DNA of 55,451 nt from Actinomycetales bacterium (GTDB lineage Bacteria; Actinomycetota; Actinomycetes; S36-B12): positions 1-55,451 of the forward strand of contig JAGWXF010000022.1 in the NCBI GenBank assembly GCA_018970025.1, in the 5' to 3' direction. The position numbers were made by a program, and so were the translations under genes. The notes under the pieces are model-generated. The model searched no databases. It worked only from the letters and a program-made list of their open reading frames with translations, and had not been told where the DNA came from. Shown one piece after another: positions 18,763-28,064 of the stretch. Within the stretch, counting starts at the first letter, position 1; each line of letters opens with the position of its first letter.

Positions 18763-20015
18763 CGGGCGACGACCCCAGCGGTGCTGAAGTCGGGCCGCAG
18801 TGGCATCCCGCTCGCCCCGCCGGCCCCGAGCTTTACCCCGAGGGTTTGATGCAGCTGGATCGTGTTCACCTCGAACCCGACCCGCGAGGCCGCCATGTAC
18901 AGCCGCCACACCCGGCTGGTGCCCTCGCCAGCCTCTGCCACCGCTTCGGCCCAGTGCTCCTCGAGGTTGTCGCACCAGTGCTTGAGGGTCAGCGCGTAGT
19001 GCTCTCGCAGGTTCTCCTCATGACGGATCTCGAAGCCGGCATCGTTCATCGCGCTCATCACCGTCGCAGGCCCGGACAGCTCGCCATCGGGGAAGACGTA
19101 GCGGTTGATGAACGACGTGCGGTAGTGGGTCGGCTCGACGTCGTTCGGCCGGGTGATGGTGTGGTTGAGCATGCGCCCCTCGGCCTTGAGCTTGCCGAAC
19201 AGGAAGCCGAAGTAGGAGGCGTAGTTGGCACGGCCGATGTGCTCGGTCAGGCCGATGCTCGACACGGCATCGAAGTCGGTCTCCGGCACGTCGCGGTAGT
19301 CACTGAATCGGATCTGCGCGACATCCTGCAGGCCGGCCTCGGCGATCGCCTGCTGCCCCCAGATGGCCTGCTGCTCCGACAGCGTCACCCCGATCGCCGT
19401 GACGCCGTAGTTGCGCACGGCATGCAGCACCATGCCGCCCCAGCCGCAGCCCACGTCCAGTAGCCGCATGCCCGGCTGCAGGCCCAGCTTGCGGCAGACC
19501 AGGTCGAACTTCTCCTCCTGCGCGACCTCAAGCGATGCATCGGCACTGGGGAAGACCGCGCAGGTGTAGGCCATTGACGGACCCAGCACCCAGCGATAGA
19601 AGCGATTCGACACGTCGTAGTGGTGGTGGATCGCGTCGGCGTCGCGGTTCTTGGAGTGACGCTCGCCGCGCAGGGTGCGCTCCTGCGGGGGAGGCGTGGG
19701 CCGCTTCAGGGCGTACGGCAGGAAGTCCTTGGCGATGCGTGCCTTCTGCGCCCAGGTGATGTGGCTGAGATCCAGCGGGAAGAGCCGGCGCATCGCCTCG
19801 TAGGCGGTGCCGTGAATCTCCAGCTCACCGCTCACGTAGGCGCGGGCCAGGCCCAGCTGGGATGGGGCACTGGCGAAGTACTGCACGGCCTTCGGACTGC
19901 GCACCTCGAGGGTCACCGCCGCGTCGGCCGGCCCGGCCGAGGAGCCGTCGTAGGCGCGGAAGGCCACGCCGCGATCGGAAGGGACGATGAGCGAGAAGAC
20001 ATCGGCGAGCTTCAT
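18759..20015 (-). CDS. SAM-dependent fatty-acyl methyltransferase (CFA-synthase family, TmsB/UfaA1-like)
   Basis: The product has 418 residues. The N-terminal domain (about 1-110) precedes the CFA synthase core: IHHHYDVSNRFYRWVLGPSMAYTCAVF, then the SAM-binding LLDVGCGWGGMVLHA and the late YVFPDGEL. Next to an FAD-dependent reductase gene, the pair matches the tmsA/tmsB (bfaA/bfaB; ufaA1-Rv0449c type) system. In that system TmsB methylenates oleoyl phospholipid to a 10-methylene intermediate and TmsA reduces it to 10-methylstearate (tuberculostearic acid). The ATG overlaps the upstream stop, so the two genes form one operon. Simple cyclopropane synthesis is the alternative. Confidence 0.85.
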   Translation of the reverse strand: MKLADVFSLIVPSDRGVAFRAYDGSSAGPADAAVTLEVRSPKAVQYFASAPSQLGLARAYVSGELEIHGTAYEAMRRLFPLDLSHITWAQKARIAKDFLPYALKRPTPPPQERTLRGERHSKNRDADAIHHHYDVSNRFYRWVLGPSMAYTCAVFPSADASLEVAQEEKFDLVCRKLGLQPGMRLLDVGCGWGGMVLHAVRNYGVTAIGVTLSEQQAIWGQQAIAEAGLQDVAQIRFSDYRDVPETDFDAVSSIGLTEHIGRANYASYFGFLFGKLKAEGRMLNHTITRPNDVEPTHYRTSFINRYVFPDGELSGPATVMSAMNDAGFEIRHEENLREHYALTLKHWCDNLEEHWAEAVAEAGEGTSRVWRLYMAASRVGFEVNTIQLHQTLGVKLGAGGASGMPLRPDFSTAGVVAR

Positions 20016-21415
20016 CGACGTTCGACCACCTTTTCGTACAGGCCCAGCAGGCGGCCCTGCGGGTCATACCGTTCCTTGAGTTGCGCGTAGACATCGCCGC
20101 CGTAGATCGACCAGAAGGCGTCCCGGTCGTAGAAGGCGGTGGAGTACAGCGACTTGCGGCCGTCCAGCTCGGTCACCTTGGCCTCGATGAGCCGATTGAC
20201 CCTGCCCTCGTCCGGCGAGACGCCATCGGGAAGGGCGACGGTCGACCAGAACCCCACGTTCACGTAGGTGACCTTGGGGTCGAACTCATAGAGCGGCCAG
20301 CGGACCGACGGGTCCCGCTGCCGCATCGGGCACACCCACACCGGCTCGATGCCGACCTCGCGGTGGAAGAAGTCCAGGAACTCCGCGAGCCGGTCGACGG
20401 GCACCTCGATGTCCTGGACCACCGGCTCGCGCTGCGGCCTGCCCTGCACCCGGGCGAGCCTGCCGCTGAGGTCATGCCGGCGGTCCAGGGCCACGAGCTT
20501 CCAGTAGACATCGCTGCGCAGCTTCTCCTTGGGCCACAGCCGGCGGACCCATGGCCGCTGCGCGCCGAAGGCGCGGGAGCACCAGAACCAGTCGGTGTCC
20601 CAGCGCCACAGGTAGTCGTGGATGGTCAGGGCATCCTGGTTGCGCTGCTGGATCGACCGGTAGTAGATGCCCATGCCGGTGTAGTCGCTGGCCGTCAGGC
20701 CGGCGGGGAGCTCGTTGACCATCGTGCCCAGCGTCAGGTACTGCTCGCTCGCGGAGAAGACGGTTCCGTCCAGGAAGTCCACGCGCGCCCCCTCGTGGGA
20801 GCCGTCGGCCACGATCCGCTCGATCTGCGCTGCCATCGCCTCGGCAGTGCCGTAGCGCAGGTGGCGCAGGTGGACATACGGCCTGGTCGGCTCGAGCTCG
20901 ATCTTCAGGCGCAGGGCGTAGCCGAGCGACCCGTACGAGTTGGGGAAGCCGAAGAACAGGTCGCGGTGCTCGTTGTCGGGCCGGGCGGTGACGATCTGGC
21001 CGGCCCCGGTGAGGATGTCCATCTCCAGGACGGACTCATGCGGGACGCCGCTGCGGAAGCTCGCGCTCTCGATGCCCAGGCCGGTGACGGCCCCGCCCAG
21101 GGTGATGGTCCGCAGCTGCGGGACGCATAGCGGCATCAGGCCGTGAGGCAGGGTTGCCTCGACCAGGTGCTCGTAGGTCGTCATCCCCAGTACCTGCGCG
21201 GTGCCCTCCTGCCGGTCGACCTCGAGGACGCCGTCGAAGGCTGCGACGTCCAGGCCCGGAGCGGCGGAAGCGGCGCGAGGGCGGAACAGGTTCGAGGTGC
21301 GCTTGGCCAGGCGCACCGGGGAGCCGGCGGGGATGGCAGCGTACTGATCGGCAAGCCGACGGATGAGGTCGTCGTAGCGGGCACGCCAGGGGGCGGCTGC
21401 AGCGGTCTCCGTCAT
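20012..21415 (-). CDS. FAD-binding oxidoreductase (TmsA/BfaA-like)
   Basis: The product is 467 residues, starting MTETAAAAPWRARYDDLIRR. A PCMH-type FAD domain is visible: TSNLFRPRA, EVDRQEGTAQVLGMTTYEHLVEATLP and the flavin-contact segment LRTITLGGAVTGLGIESASFRSG. Later DLFFGFPNSYGSLGYALRLKIEL follows, as in DHCR24/Rv0449c-like proteins. In the 10-methyl fatty acid pathway this enzyme reduces the 10-methylene acyl chain made by the methyltransferase. A longer open frame upstream is shadow of the divergent gene. TACCGT lies eight bases before the ATG, so the transcript is probably near-leaderless. Confidence 0.85.
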   Translation of the reverse strand: MTETAAAAPWRARYDDLIRRLADQYAAIPAGSPVRLAKRTSNLFRPRAASAAPGLDVAAFDGVLEVDRQEGTAQVLGMTTYEHLVEATLPHGLMPLCVPQLRTITLGGAVTGLGIESASFRSGVPHESVLEMDILTGAGQIVTARPDNEHRDLFFGFPNSYGSLGYALRLKIELEPTRPYVHLRHLRYGTAEAMAAQIERIVADGSHEGARVDFLDGTVFSASEQYLTLGTMVNELPAGLTASDYTGMGIYYRSIQQRNQDALTIHDYLWRWDTDWFWCSRAFGAQRPWVRRLWPKEKLRSDVYWKLVALDRRHDLSGRLARVQGRPQREPVVQDIEVPVDRLAEFLDFFHREVGIEPVWVCPMRQRDPSVRWPLYEFDPKVTYVNVGFWSTVALPDGVSPDEGRVNRLIEAKVTELDGRKSLYSTAFYDRDAFWSIYGGDVYAQLKERYDPQGRLLGLYEKVVERR

Positions 21416-21434
21416 AGGGGGACACGGTAGTGCG

Positions 21435-21440
21435 TACCCT
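21435..21440 (+). promoter_or_regulatory. -10 element of a leaderless promoter
   Basis: TACCCT, six bases, then the ATG at 21447. The divergent TACCGT for the FAD gene lies only a few bases away (21424-21429, minus), so the two promoters are back to back within 31 bp. Confidence 0.55.
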
Positions 21441-21446
21441 TCGGCC

Positions 21447-22064
21447 ATGGATGCCGCTTCCATGGGCCATGATGGCCGCGTGCAGCGGTCGAGAGGGTGG
21501 ATTCCCCTGGTCATCGGGCTGGTGACCTTCATGCTGACGACGGTGGCCCTGGGCACCGTGATCGCGGACTGGGCCCTTCGCAACGCCGAGATGGACGCCT
21601 TCATCACCACGGTGGAGGCCTCCGAGGCGGAGATGACCTGGACCCAGGACAACATCCGGGCGACCTTCGATGCCGCGGGGGAGCCGGCCAGCCAGCAGGA
21701 GAAGGACCAGCTCGCCGCGGACCTCGAGGCCATCGCAGCGCAGGGCCGCGATCGCATCGCGGCCGCCGGCCAGGCAGTGGCCGCAGCGCAGGTCAGCCCC
21801 TGGCACCAGGATCTGCTGCAGGCCAAGCAGGCCTACCTGACCCACAACCAGGCCTGGCAGGCCTACCTGGACCGCGCCTCGAAGGACGCCGCGGAGTTCG
21901 GCCAGCCGCAGGACGAGGTCGACGCCACCTTCCTGGCCGCCGAGCCCCTGTTCCGCGCCGCGATTCCCCGACCGGATGGCTATGCGATCGCCGACCGGGT
22001 CGAGGTGATCTTCGCCGAGCCGGCCCCCGAGGGCCCCACCCAGGACGCCCGACTCGCCGCATGA
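21447..22064 (+). CDS. Single-pass membrane protein with extracytoplasmic helical domain
   Basis: The product has 205 residues. One transmembrane helix near the N-terminus (WIPLVIGLVTFMLTTVALGTVIADW) is followed by about 150 residues rich in Ala, Glu and Gln with heptad-like helices, such as ASQQEKDQLAADLEAIAAQG. It resembles no enzyme I can name. It is transcribed divergently from the branched-fatty-acid pair. A third gene of unknown function, tmsC, is known beside tmsAB in some actinobacteria, but I cannot confirm that this is it. The antiporter gene follows after 32 bp. Confidence 0.65.
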   Translation: MDAASMGHDGRVQRSRGWIPLVIGLVTFMLTTVALGTVIADWALRNAEMDAFITTVEASEAEMTWTQDNIRATFDAAGEPASQQEKDQLAADLEAIAAQGRDRIAAAGQAVAAAQVSPWHQDLLQAKQAYLTHNQAWQAYLDRASKDAAEFGQPQDEVDATFLAAEPLFRAAIPRPDGYAIADRVEVIFAEPAPEGPTQDARLAA

Positions 22065-22096
22065 GTGCGGCACTGTGGTGACGAGGAATTCGCCCG

Positions 22097-23659
22097 ATGC
22101 ATGACAATCTCGGCTGGTTCGCGGCCTCCGGGGTCCTTGCACTGATCGTGGCCGGGCTGGCCCGGCAACGTGGGCTCGGGTTCGCCCTGCCTGTGCTCCT
22201 GGTCGGTGCCTTCGTCGGCAGCATTCCCTACGGCCCCAGCGCCCCGCTGCATCCTGAGGTCGCCCTCATCAGCGTGCTCGCCCCCCTGGTCTTCGGGGAG
22301 GCCCTCGGGTCGTCCTATCTCGACATCCGCCGGGTGAGCCGTCCCGTCCTGGGCCTGGCCGTGGGCCTGGTGATCATCACGACCCTGGCCATCGGGCTCG
22401 TCATCTCCTGGTCGGTGGGGGTTCCGCTGGCCATGGGCTTTGCCCTCGGGGCGGTGCTCGCGCCGACCGATGCCGTGGCCGTCGGCACCATCGCGCGCAA
22501 GGCCGCCCTCCCGCGGCGCCTGGTGTCGATCCTCGAGGGCGAGAGCCTGGTGAACGATGGCACCGGGCTGACGGCCCTCCGGGTCGCGGTGATCGCCGCG
22601 ACCGCCGGTTCGCTGGCCCTGTGGCAGGTGGGGCTGACCCTGCTGACCTCGGTGGTGGGCGGGATCGCGGTGGGCCTGGCCGGCGGCTGGGTGCTGGCCT
22701 TCGTCCTCGGTCGCAGCAGGGATGTCCTCGCGGCTGGTGCCCTGCTGCTGATCGCCCCGTTCGCGCTGTACCTGCTCGCGGAGGAGGTCGGCGGCTCGGG
22801 CATCCTGGCGGTGGTCATCGCGGCCTTGTACGCCGCCCATGCGCAGACCTCGGATCCTCGGCAGTCCGGCCGGCTGCAGCATGCCATCTTCTGGCGGCAG
22901 TTCACCTTCGTGCTGCAGGCCTTCGCCTTCTTCCTCGTCGGCCTGGAACTGCCTGACACCTTCGGCAAGCTGAGCCGGGATGAGGTCCTGCTGGTCCTGG
23001 CCCTGATCGGGGGCGTGGTAGCGCTCCTGATCATCACCCGGATGGCCTACATCCTGGTCTCGGTCGCGGTCGGACGCTCCTGGCGCGGGCGCCGCGACTT
23101 CCGGCTCGCCTTCCTGGCCGGATGGGCGGGGGCACGCGGGCCCGTCTCCGGCATGGCTGCCCTGTCGATCCCGATCACGATGCAGGACGGATCCCCCCTG
23201 CCCTATCGGGACCTGCTGCTGGCGACCACCTTCGGCGCGATCGTGGTAACGATGCTGCTGGCGCAGACACTCGGCCCGCTGGCCCGCCGGCTGGGGCTGC
23301 GGCCTGATGACGAGCAGGAGACCATCACCCGCATCAACGCAGCCCTCGCGCATGCGGCACTTGCCCAGCTCGAGGAGGCCGAGCAGCAGGCCTCGATGGA
23401 TGGCGAGCCGATTCCGGCCGAGGTGATCCAGCCGCTCCAGGCGCAGGTGCAGGCCCGCCTGGCCGCCCTGCGCATGCCGGAACAGCGGCTCGCCACGACT
23501 GAGACGACCATCTCGCTGGCCAGGCTGATGCTGCGGGCTGAGCAGGAGGAGCTGATCCGCATGCGCGATGAGGAGGGCATCCCGGATGCCATCGTGCGCC
23601 CGATCCTGCGAGCGCTCGACGTTCGCCTGCAGGGCCTGTCAGCCGGCCGCCTCGCCTGA
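22097..23659 (+). CDS. CPA1-family Na+/H+ antiporter
   Basis: The product has 520 residues: about 12 transmembrane helices, then a cytoplasmic tail of about 120 residues rich in Glu, Gln and Arg. Diagnostic motifs are GAVLAPTDAVAVGTIARKAALP, LEGESLVNDGTGLTALRVAV (ion-binding ND) and the late segment AGWAGARGPVSGMAALSIP. The family exchanges monovalent cations for protons. It probably shares a transcript with the single-pass protein upstream. The 3' end overlaps the convergent gene by 21 bp. Confidence 0.92.
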   Translation: MHDNLGWFAASGVLALIVAGLARQRGLGFALPVLLVGAFVGSIPYGPSAPLHPEVALISVLAPLVFGEALGSSYLDIRRVSRPVLGLAVGLVIITTLAIGLVISWSVGVPLAMGFALGAVLAPTDAVAVGTIARKAALPRRLVSILEGESLVNDGTGLTALRVAVIAATAGSLALWQVGLTLLTSVVGGIAVGLAGGWVLAFVLGRSRDVLAAGALLLIAPFALYLLAEEVGGSGILAVVIAALYAAHAQTSDPRQSGRLQHAIFWRQFTFVLQAFAFFLVGLELPDTFGKLSRDEVLLVLALIGGVVALLIITRMAYILVSVAVGRSWRGRRDFRLAFLAGWAGARGPVSGMAALSIPITMQDGSPLPYRDLLLATTFGAIVVTMLLAQTLGPLARRLGLRPDDEQETITRINAALAHAALAQLEEAEQQASMDGEPIPAEVIQPLQAQVQARLAALRMPEQRLATTETTISLARLMLRAEQEELIRMRDEEGIPDAIVRPILRALDVRLQGLSAGRLA

Positions 23660-24490
23660 GGGCGAGGGTTCGGCGGCAACCCCAGGAGCCACCGGGGCAG
23701 CCTTCGTCGTCCTCGCGAAGGAGATGCCGATGAGCACCGCAGCGATCGCGCCCGCGATCAGGGCGATGACCAGCCCCTTCAGGCGGATCACGCCAATGGC
23801 TGCCTCGATGAAGTTCCGCACGAGCGCATCGGCATCGGATGGCATGGGGGCAGCCAGGGTTGCCGAACTGATAAGCACCCACAGCAGTGCTGGTACCAGC
23901 AGCGCGATGCCAGCGGGGCGCCATCGTCGCCAGCCAGCGTGCCTGGATGCGAAGCCGGTCGCCACCAGCAGCCCGAGCGCGAGGAGGGCGGCGACCCACC
24001 ACAGGGCCAGGACTCGCAGGGCCGTCCCGGCTGCGCTGATGGTCGACCCGTCCAGTGTGACGGACATCGTGCCGTCGGCGGTGCTCGGAATCGCCGGGTC
24101 GACCTGGTGCATGGCGGCCAGGACGGGCAGCACGATCGGCCGCAGGTCCAGGTCGGCGCGAATGCCGTCGGAGACCGCGGTGAAGGCGACCGCTACCACC
24201 TTGCCAACGGCCTCCGACGCACCGGTCAGCGCCTTGCCGGCAGCGGCTTCCAGCTCAGGTCGCCGCTTCTCCAGCGCGGCCTGGGCTGCGGGCGATGCGG
24301 ATGACAGGGCATCGTCCATGAGAGCAGACCCGATCGCTGCAGCGCCCCCCGGGCTGTCGATGATCGACACCACCGTCGACGACAGGTTGCCGGCCGAGCC
24401 CGCCGTCCACCAGACCAGGGTCAGGCCCATGGCCAGGAAGGCGATGCAGCCGGCGATGAGACCGAGCACGATCGTCAGGAAGGTACGCAT
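23639..24490 (-). CDS. Membrane protein of unknown function
   Basis: The product is 283 residues. An N-terminal helix (FLTIVLGLIAGCIAFLAMGLTLVWW) is followed by a periplasmic Ala/Ser-rich domain of about 120 residues, then three more helices (LWWVAALLALGLLVATGF, GIALLVPALLWVLIS, GLVIALIAGAIAAVLIGI). The layout resembles actinobacterial proteins with a large loop between TM1 and TM2. Start MRTFL is chosen because TAGCCT lies exactly seven bases upstream; an upstream alternative would add seven residues. No function is recognised. Confidence 0.65.
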   Translation of the reverse strand: MRTFLTIVLGLIAGCIAFLAMGLTLVWWTAGSAGNLSSTVVSIIDSPGGAAAIGSALMDDALSSASPAAQAALEKRRPELEAAAGKALTGASEAVGKVVAVAFTAVSDGIRADLDLRPIVLPVLAAMHQVDPAIPSTADGTMSVTLDGSTISAAGTALRVLALWWVAALLALGLLVATGFASRHAGWRRWRPAGIALLVPALLWVLISSATLAAPMPSDADALVRNFIEAAIGVIRLKGLVIALIAGAIAAVLIGISFARTTKAAPVAPGVAAEPSPSGEAAG

Positions 24491-24497
24491 GCGGCCA

Positions 24498-24503
24498 AGG
24501 CTA
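24498..24503 (-). promoter_or_regulatory. -10 element of a leaderless promoter
   Basis: On the minus strand TAGCCT stands seven bases before the ATG at 24490. This is the same hexamer and spacing as at the cold-shock gene. Confidence 0.5.
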
Positions 24504-24543
24504 GGGGTCACCGATGGCGACAGCGGGCGTTCGCCGAACTACC

Positions 24544-25986
24544 TCACCCCAGGATGATCGGCCGGCTCGGCGGCGACCAGCGAGTGGTGCCCATCTCGGT
24601 TACCGCGCGCACCCGCAGGCGGGCCTTGCCGGACCGCTTGGCCAGGGTGCAGCTGGGCACCTTCGCCCGTGCCTGGCGGCCGGTGATCGTGCAGACGATG
24701 CGGCCGCGCTGATCGCGGACGAGGTACCTGGTGACGACGGCCGACGACGTGCGGCCCAGGCCGTGGAAGCGCACGACGACCCGGCCCGCGCGGCCGGCCC
24801 GGCTCCCCGTGGCCTTGGCGGCCCATGGGGCCGCGAGCCGAGTTGGCCCAGCGACGACTGCCGAGGTCGACACCGCGGCGTCGCCCTCGCCATCGGCATT
24901 GCGAGAGCGCACCGTGTAGGCGTAGGTGCCATCCGGGCGCTTGGGGATGGTGCAGGTGGTCGTCGCTGTCATGCACACGCTCGCCCCGCTCGCGTCGAGG
25001 ACGTCGTACCCGATCACCGCCTGCGGGGCGATGGCCGGCGCCTGCCAGGTGATGATGACCTCCCGGTTGCGGGCCGTTGCGGTCGGCTGCCCGGGCGGGC
25101 CCGGGATCGGGGCGTAGCCCGCCTGCGCAAGGGCGGCATTGAGCATCGGCAGGTAGCCCATGGCCAGGAAGTTCACGGTCGCGCCTTCCGGGCGGCCGAA
25201 GCAGGGTCCGCTGGCGCCCGCCTGATTGCCCAGCAGCAGGGTGCCGGAGCCGCCGGTGGCGAGCACCGGTGCGCCGCTGTCCCCGGGGCAGGCGTCCTGG
25301 CCGTTGGAGGTGCGCGCGAGGAAGACATCCCCCAGCGGAGCCCCGAGCCATAGGCGCGTCACCGGGAAGGAGACGGCGTTCGGGATGCTGTTCTGCACCC
25401 CTGGCCCGGCCTGCCCGTAGCCGATCATGGTTGCGGGCGCGGCCTGCTGGGCCATCCGCTCGACCTCGACCCGGGTGGCCAGCCGGGTGACGGCGGTGGG
25501 TGCGAGATCCGATGCGAGCACGATGGCGGCGATGTCGTTCGGGCTCACCTGGGTGCCGGCATTGACGTACCCGTCGGGTCGCACGATGCCGGTGACCGCG
25601 ATGGGGGAGGCATTGGGCTGGATATTCGAGTATGCCTGGATCTCGACTCCCGGGGGGAAGGCCTTGACGCCATCGACATTGGCGGACGTCCCTGACTTGG
25701 TCACGCAGTGGGCAGCGGTGAGCAGCACCCGGGGCTTCCACAGCACCGCCGTGCAGACCTTCGGCCAGCTGTCGCCCTCGCGCATGATGATCGCGGCGGC
25801 GACTCGATCGCCGACGGCGGGGGTGCCGCCCATCACCCGGGGGCTGGGAGCGCCCTGGGCCAGTGCCGGGCTGCTGACCGGGAGGCAGAGTGCCACGGCA
25901 CCCGTCAGCGCGACCACCTGCCATGCCAGCCAGCGGGCAGGAGCCCTCAGGTGAGGGACCCGCGAGGGTCGGGCTGGGACGGACAT
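24544..25986 (-). CDS. Secreted trypsin-like serine protease with fibronectin-type C-terminal domains
   Basis: The product has 480 residues. A signal peptide (WLAWQVVALTGAVALCLPVSSPALAQ) precedes an S1-family domain with the catalytic triad visible: His in LLTAAHCV, Asp in SPNDIAAIVL, Ser in CPGDSGAPV. The start of the mature domain (RVMGGTPAVGDRVAAAII) resembles the trypsin activation site. From about residue 300 come a fibronectin III-like domain (PGQPTATARNREVIITWQAP) and a second beta-rich domain (RVVVRFHGLGRTSSAVVTRY). It is probably extracellular. GGAGG four bases before the ATG supports this start. Its target is unknown. Confidence 0.88.
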   Translation of the reverse strand: MSVPARPSRVPHLRAPARWLAWQVVALTGAVALCLPVSSPALAQGAPSPRVMGGTPAVGDRVAAAIIMREGDSWPKVCTAVLWKPRVLLTAAHCVTKSGTSANVDGVKAFPPGVEIQAYSNIQPNASPIAVTGIVRPDGYVNAGTQVSPNDIAAIVLASDLAPTAVTRLATRVEVERMAQQAAPATMIGYGQAGPGVQNSIPNAVSFPVTRLWLGAPLGDVFLARTSNGQDACPGDSGAPVLATGGSGTLLLGNQAGASGPCFGRPEGATVNFLAMGYLPMLNAALAQAGYAPIPGPPGQPTATARNREVIITWQAPAIAPQAVIGYDVLDASGASVCMTATTTCTIPKRPDGTYAYTVRSRNADGEGDAAVSTSAVVAGPTRLAAPWAAKATGSRAGRAGRVVVRFHGLGRTSSAVVTRYLVRDQRGRIVCTITGRQARAKVPSCTLAKRSGKARLRVRAVTEMGTTRWSPPSRPIILG

Positions 25987-26031
25987 GAGCCTCCGGTTCG
26001 CGAGGTTCGGCGCGGGTGATGGGATGCACCC

Positions 26032-27468
26032 GTGACCGATTGCGGGCTGCCTGCAGTATCCACCCCGCTGGTCGATGCCTGGAACCGCGCCCGTGAGCGT
26101 GGCGCCCACCCGCTGCAGGTCCCCGGCCACAAGAACCAGTACTGGCGGCCCGGTGCGGTACCGGGCAGCGACCTGCTCGGCCCGCTCATCCGCGATGACA
26201 TCACCCTGCAGGGAGGCGTCGACGACAATGCCTACAGCGGCGGCTACCTGCTCCAGGCCGAGGCACTATGGGCCCGAAGTGTCGGGGCCGACCATGTCCG
26301 GTTCCTGCTCGGCGGCTCCTCGCAGGGCAATCTCGCCGGCCTGGTGGCGATCGGCAGCCCGGGAGCAGTGGTGGCGGTGGATCGGACGTCCCACCGCAGT
26401 GCCCTGTCGGGCCTGGTCGTCAGCGGCAGCATGCCGGCCTGGATCTCCCCGGTGATCCATCCCGAGCTCGGGCTGCCCCTGGGCGTCGAGCCTGGGTGCC
26501 TGGCCGGGCTCGCGCCGACGACGGCCGCCGTCTTCGTCACGGCTCCCTCATATGTGGGGACGATCGCCGATGTCGAGGCCCTGGCCCGTCACTGCCACGA
26601 CCGCGGCTGGCCGCTGGCGATCGACCAGGCCTGGGGCGCGCACCTGGCCTTCCTGCCCGGTCGCGGTGCCTTCGAGCAGGGGGCCGACCTGGTGACGACG
26701 AGCGTCCACAAGGCCCTGATGGGCTACTCGGCGACGGCCGTGGTCGGCGTGCGCGGCAGTCTCGTCCAGGGACGCCGCCTGGACCAGGCGGTCGACCTCA
26801 CCACCACGACCTCCCCATCGGGAACGCTGTTCGCCTCCATCGACGCCACCCGGGCGATCATGGATCAGTGCGGCCAGCGCGAGATCGAGCGGGCCGCAGC
26901 CCGCGTGGAGGCCATGCGGGTGCGGCTGCGGCGGGTTGCCGGGCTGGTGGTGGTGGACGATGCGGTCGCCGGGGTGCCATGCGATCCGCTCAAGCTGACG
27001 CTCTGGCTGCCGCGCACAGGGGTCAATGGCTCGGTCCTGGCGCAGGCACTGTGGCAGCTGGGCCATGGCGTGGAGTCGTCCGACCTCGACTCCATCGTGA
27101 TGACGATGACGGTCGTCGACGATGACGCATTCTGTGCGCAGGTGGCGGACCTGCTGGTGACCCTGATCGAACAGCAGCGGCAGGCACCCCGGCCGCCGGC
27201 ACCGGCCGCACTGTGGCAGGTGACCCCTGAGGTCGTCCTGAGCCCGCGCGAGGCATTCTTCGCGCCCCGTCGCCGCATCCCGATGGCCGAGGCGATCGGG
27301 GAGGTATCGGCTGAGCAGTTCTGCCCCTACCCGCCCGGGATCCCGCTCCTGGCCCCTGGGGAGCGGGTCACCGCGGAAATCGTCCGCGACATCGAGCAAG
27401 CGGGTACGTTCGTCAGGGTCGCCTACTGCGGCGACCCGACGCTGCGGACGATCGAGGTGGTGGCATGA
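26032..27468 (+). CDS. Orn/Lys/Arg decarboxylase-fold PLP enzyme
   Basis: A 478-residue fold-type I PLP protein of the Orn/Lys/Arg decarboxylase major-domain family. Signatures are HPLQVPGHKNQYW, LLGPLIRDDITLQGGVDD, RFLLGGSSQGNLAGLVA, LAIDQAWGAHLAFLPG and the PLP-lysine motif DLVTTSVHKALMGYSATAV. It lacks the N-terminal wing domain, as in the short Gram-positive forms. It would make a polyamine or cadaverine from a basic amino acid, but the substrate cannot be read. The stop overlaps the lipoprotein start (ATGA). GTG start. Confidence 0.85.
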   Translation: MTDCGLPAVSTPLVDAWNRARERGAHPLQVPGHKNQYWRPGAVPGSDLLGPLIRDDITLQGGVDDNAYSGGYLLQAEALWARSVGADHVRFLLGGSSQGNLAGLVAIGSPGAVVAVDRTSHRSALSGLVVSGSMPAWISPVIHPELGLPLGVEPGCLAGLAPTTAAVFVTAPSYVGTIADVEALARHCHDRGWPLAIDQAWGAHLAFLPGRGAFEQGADLVTTSVHKALMGYSATAVVGVRGSLVQGRRLDQAVDLTTTTSPSGTLFASIDATRAIMDQCGQREIERAAARVEAMRVRLRRVAGLVVVDDAVAGVPCDPLKLTLWLPRTGVNGSVLAQALWQLGHGVESSDLDSIVMTMTVVDDDAFCAQVADLLVTLIEQQRQAPRPPAPAALWQVTPEVVLSPREAFFAPRRRIPMAEAIGEVSAEQFCPYPPGIPLLAPGERVTAEIVRDIEQAGTFVRVAYCGDPTLRTIEVVA

Positions 27469-28016
27469 GGCGAAGCCGGGGGCCGGCTCGCACCATGGCG
27501 GGCATGATGTCGGCGGCCGTGCTGGTCATGGTGGGCGCGAGTTGCGCGAGTGGAGGGCAGGAGCAGGTGAGCAGGCAGCCGAGTACGTCGCAGTCCGCGG
27601 ACCCGGGCCTGCCGCAGGGGTCGACCGTCACCTATGAATTCCATGACTCCTCGGTGCCGCCGCCGTATCACCGCAGCTACGTCCTGACCTTCACCGAGGA
27701 GCAGGCCCGCATCGTCGTCGACAGCTATGGGGAGATCCTGGCCGACCAGACCAGGCAGATGACCCCCGAGGCGTGGGCGCAGGTCAGCGCGACCTATCCC
27801 GAGGTGTCCGGCATGACCGTGACCGAGCCGGAGCAGGGATGCACCGGTGGGACGGGCTTCGCCCTGAAGGTCGAGCACGGCGGCGCGGTTGACCAGGATC
27901 TCGATGGCTATGCCTGCGGCGGCGTCAATGCCGATATCGAGGACCGCCTGCTGGCGTGGGTGCAGCCCGTGCGCTCCCTGTTTCCCTCGATGGACGACCT
28001 TGCGCCCGAGGGATGA
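27465..28016 (+). CDS. Putative lipoprotein
   Basis: The product has 183 residues with a lipoprotein signal: basic start, hydrophobic stretch MMSAAVLVMVGASC and lipobox Cys in GASC. A polar Ser/Gln linker and a globular domain follow (VTYEFHDSSVPPPYHRSYVLTFTEEQARIVVDSYG). That domain has two further Cys (EQGCTGGTGFALKVEH, GYACGG), which may pair. The CTGG and GFALKV segments recall secreted inhibitor-like folds, but I cannot assign a family. Translation is coupled to the PLP enzyme gene. Confidence 0.65.
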   Translation: MRRSRGPARTMAGMMSAAVLVMVGASCASGGQEQVSRQPSTSQSADPGLPQGSTVTYEFHDSSVPPPYHRSYVLTFTEEQARIVVDSYGEILADQTRQMTPEAWAQVSATYPEVSGMTVTEPEQGCTGGTGFALKVEHGGAVDQDLDGYACGGVNADIEDRLLAWVQPVRSLFPSMDDLAPEG

Positions 28017-28064
28017 TGGGCGGACGGAACGCCGGATGCGCTGGACCGATGAAGGGATGCTGTC

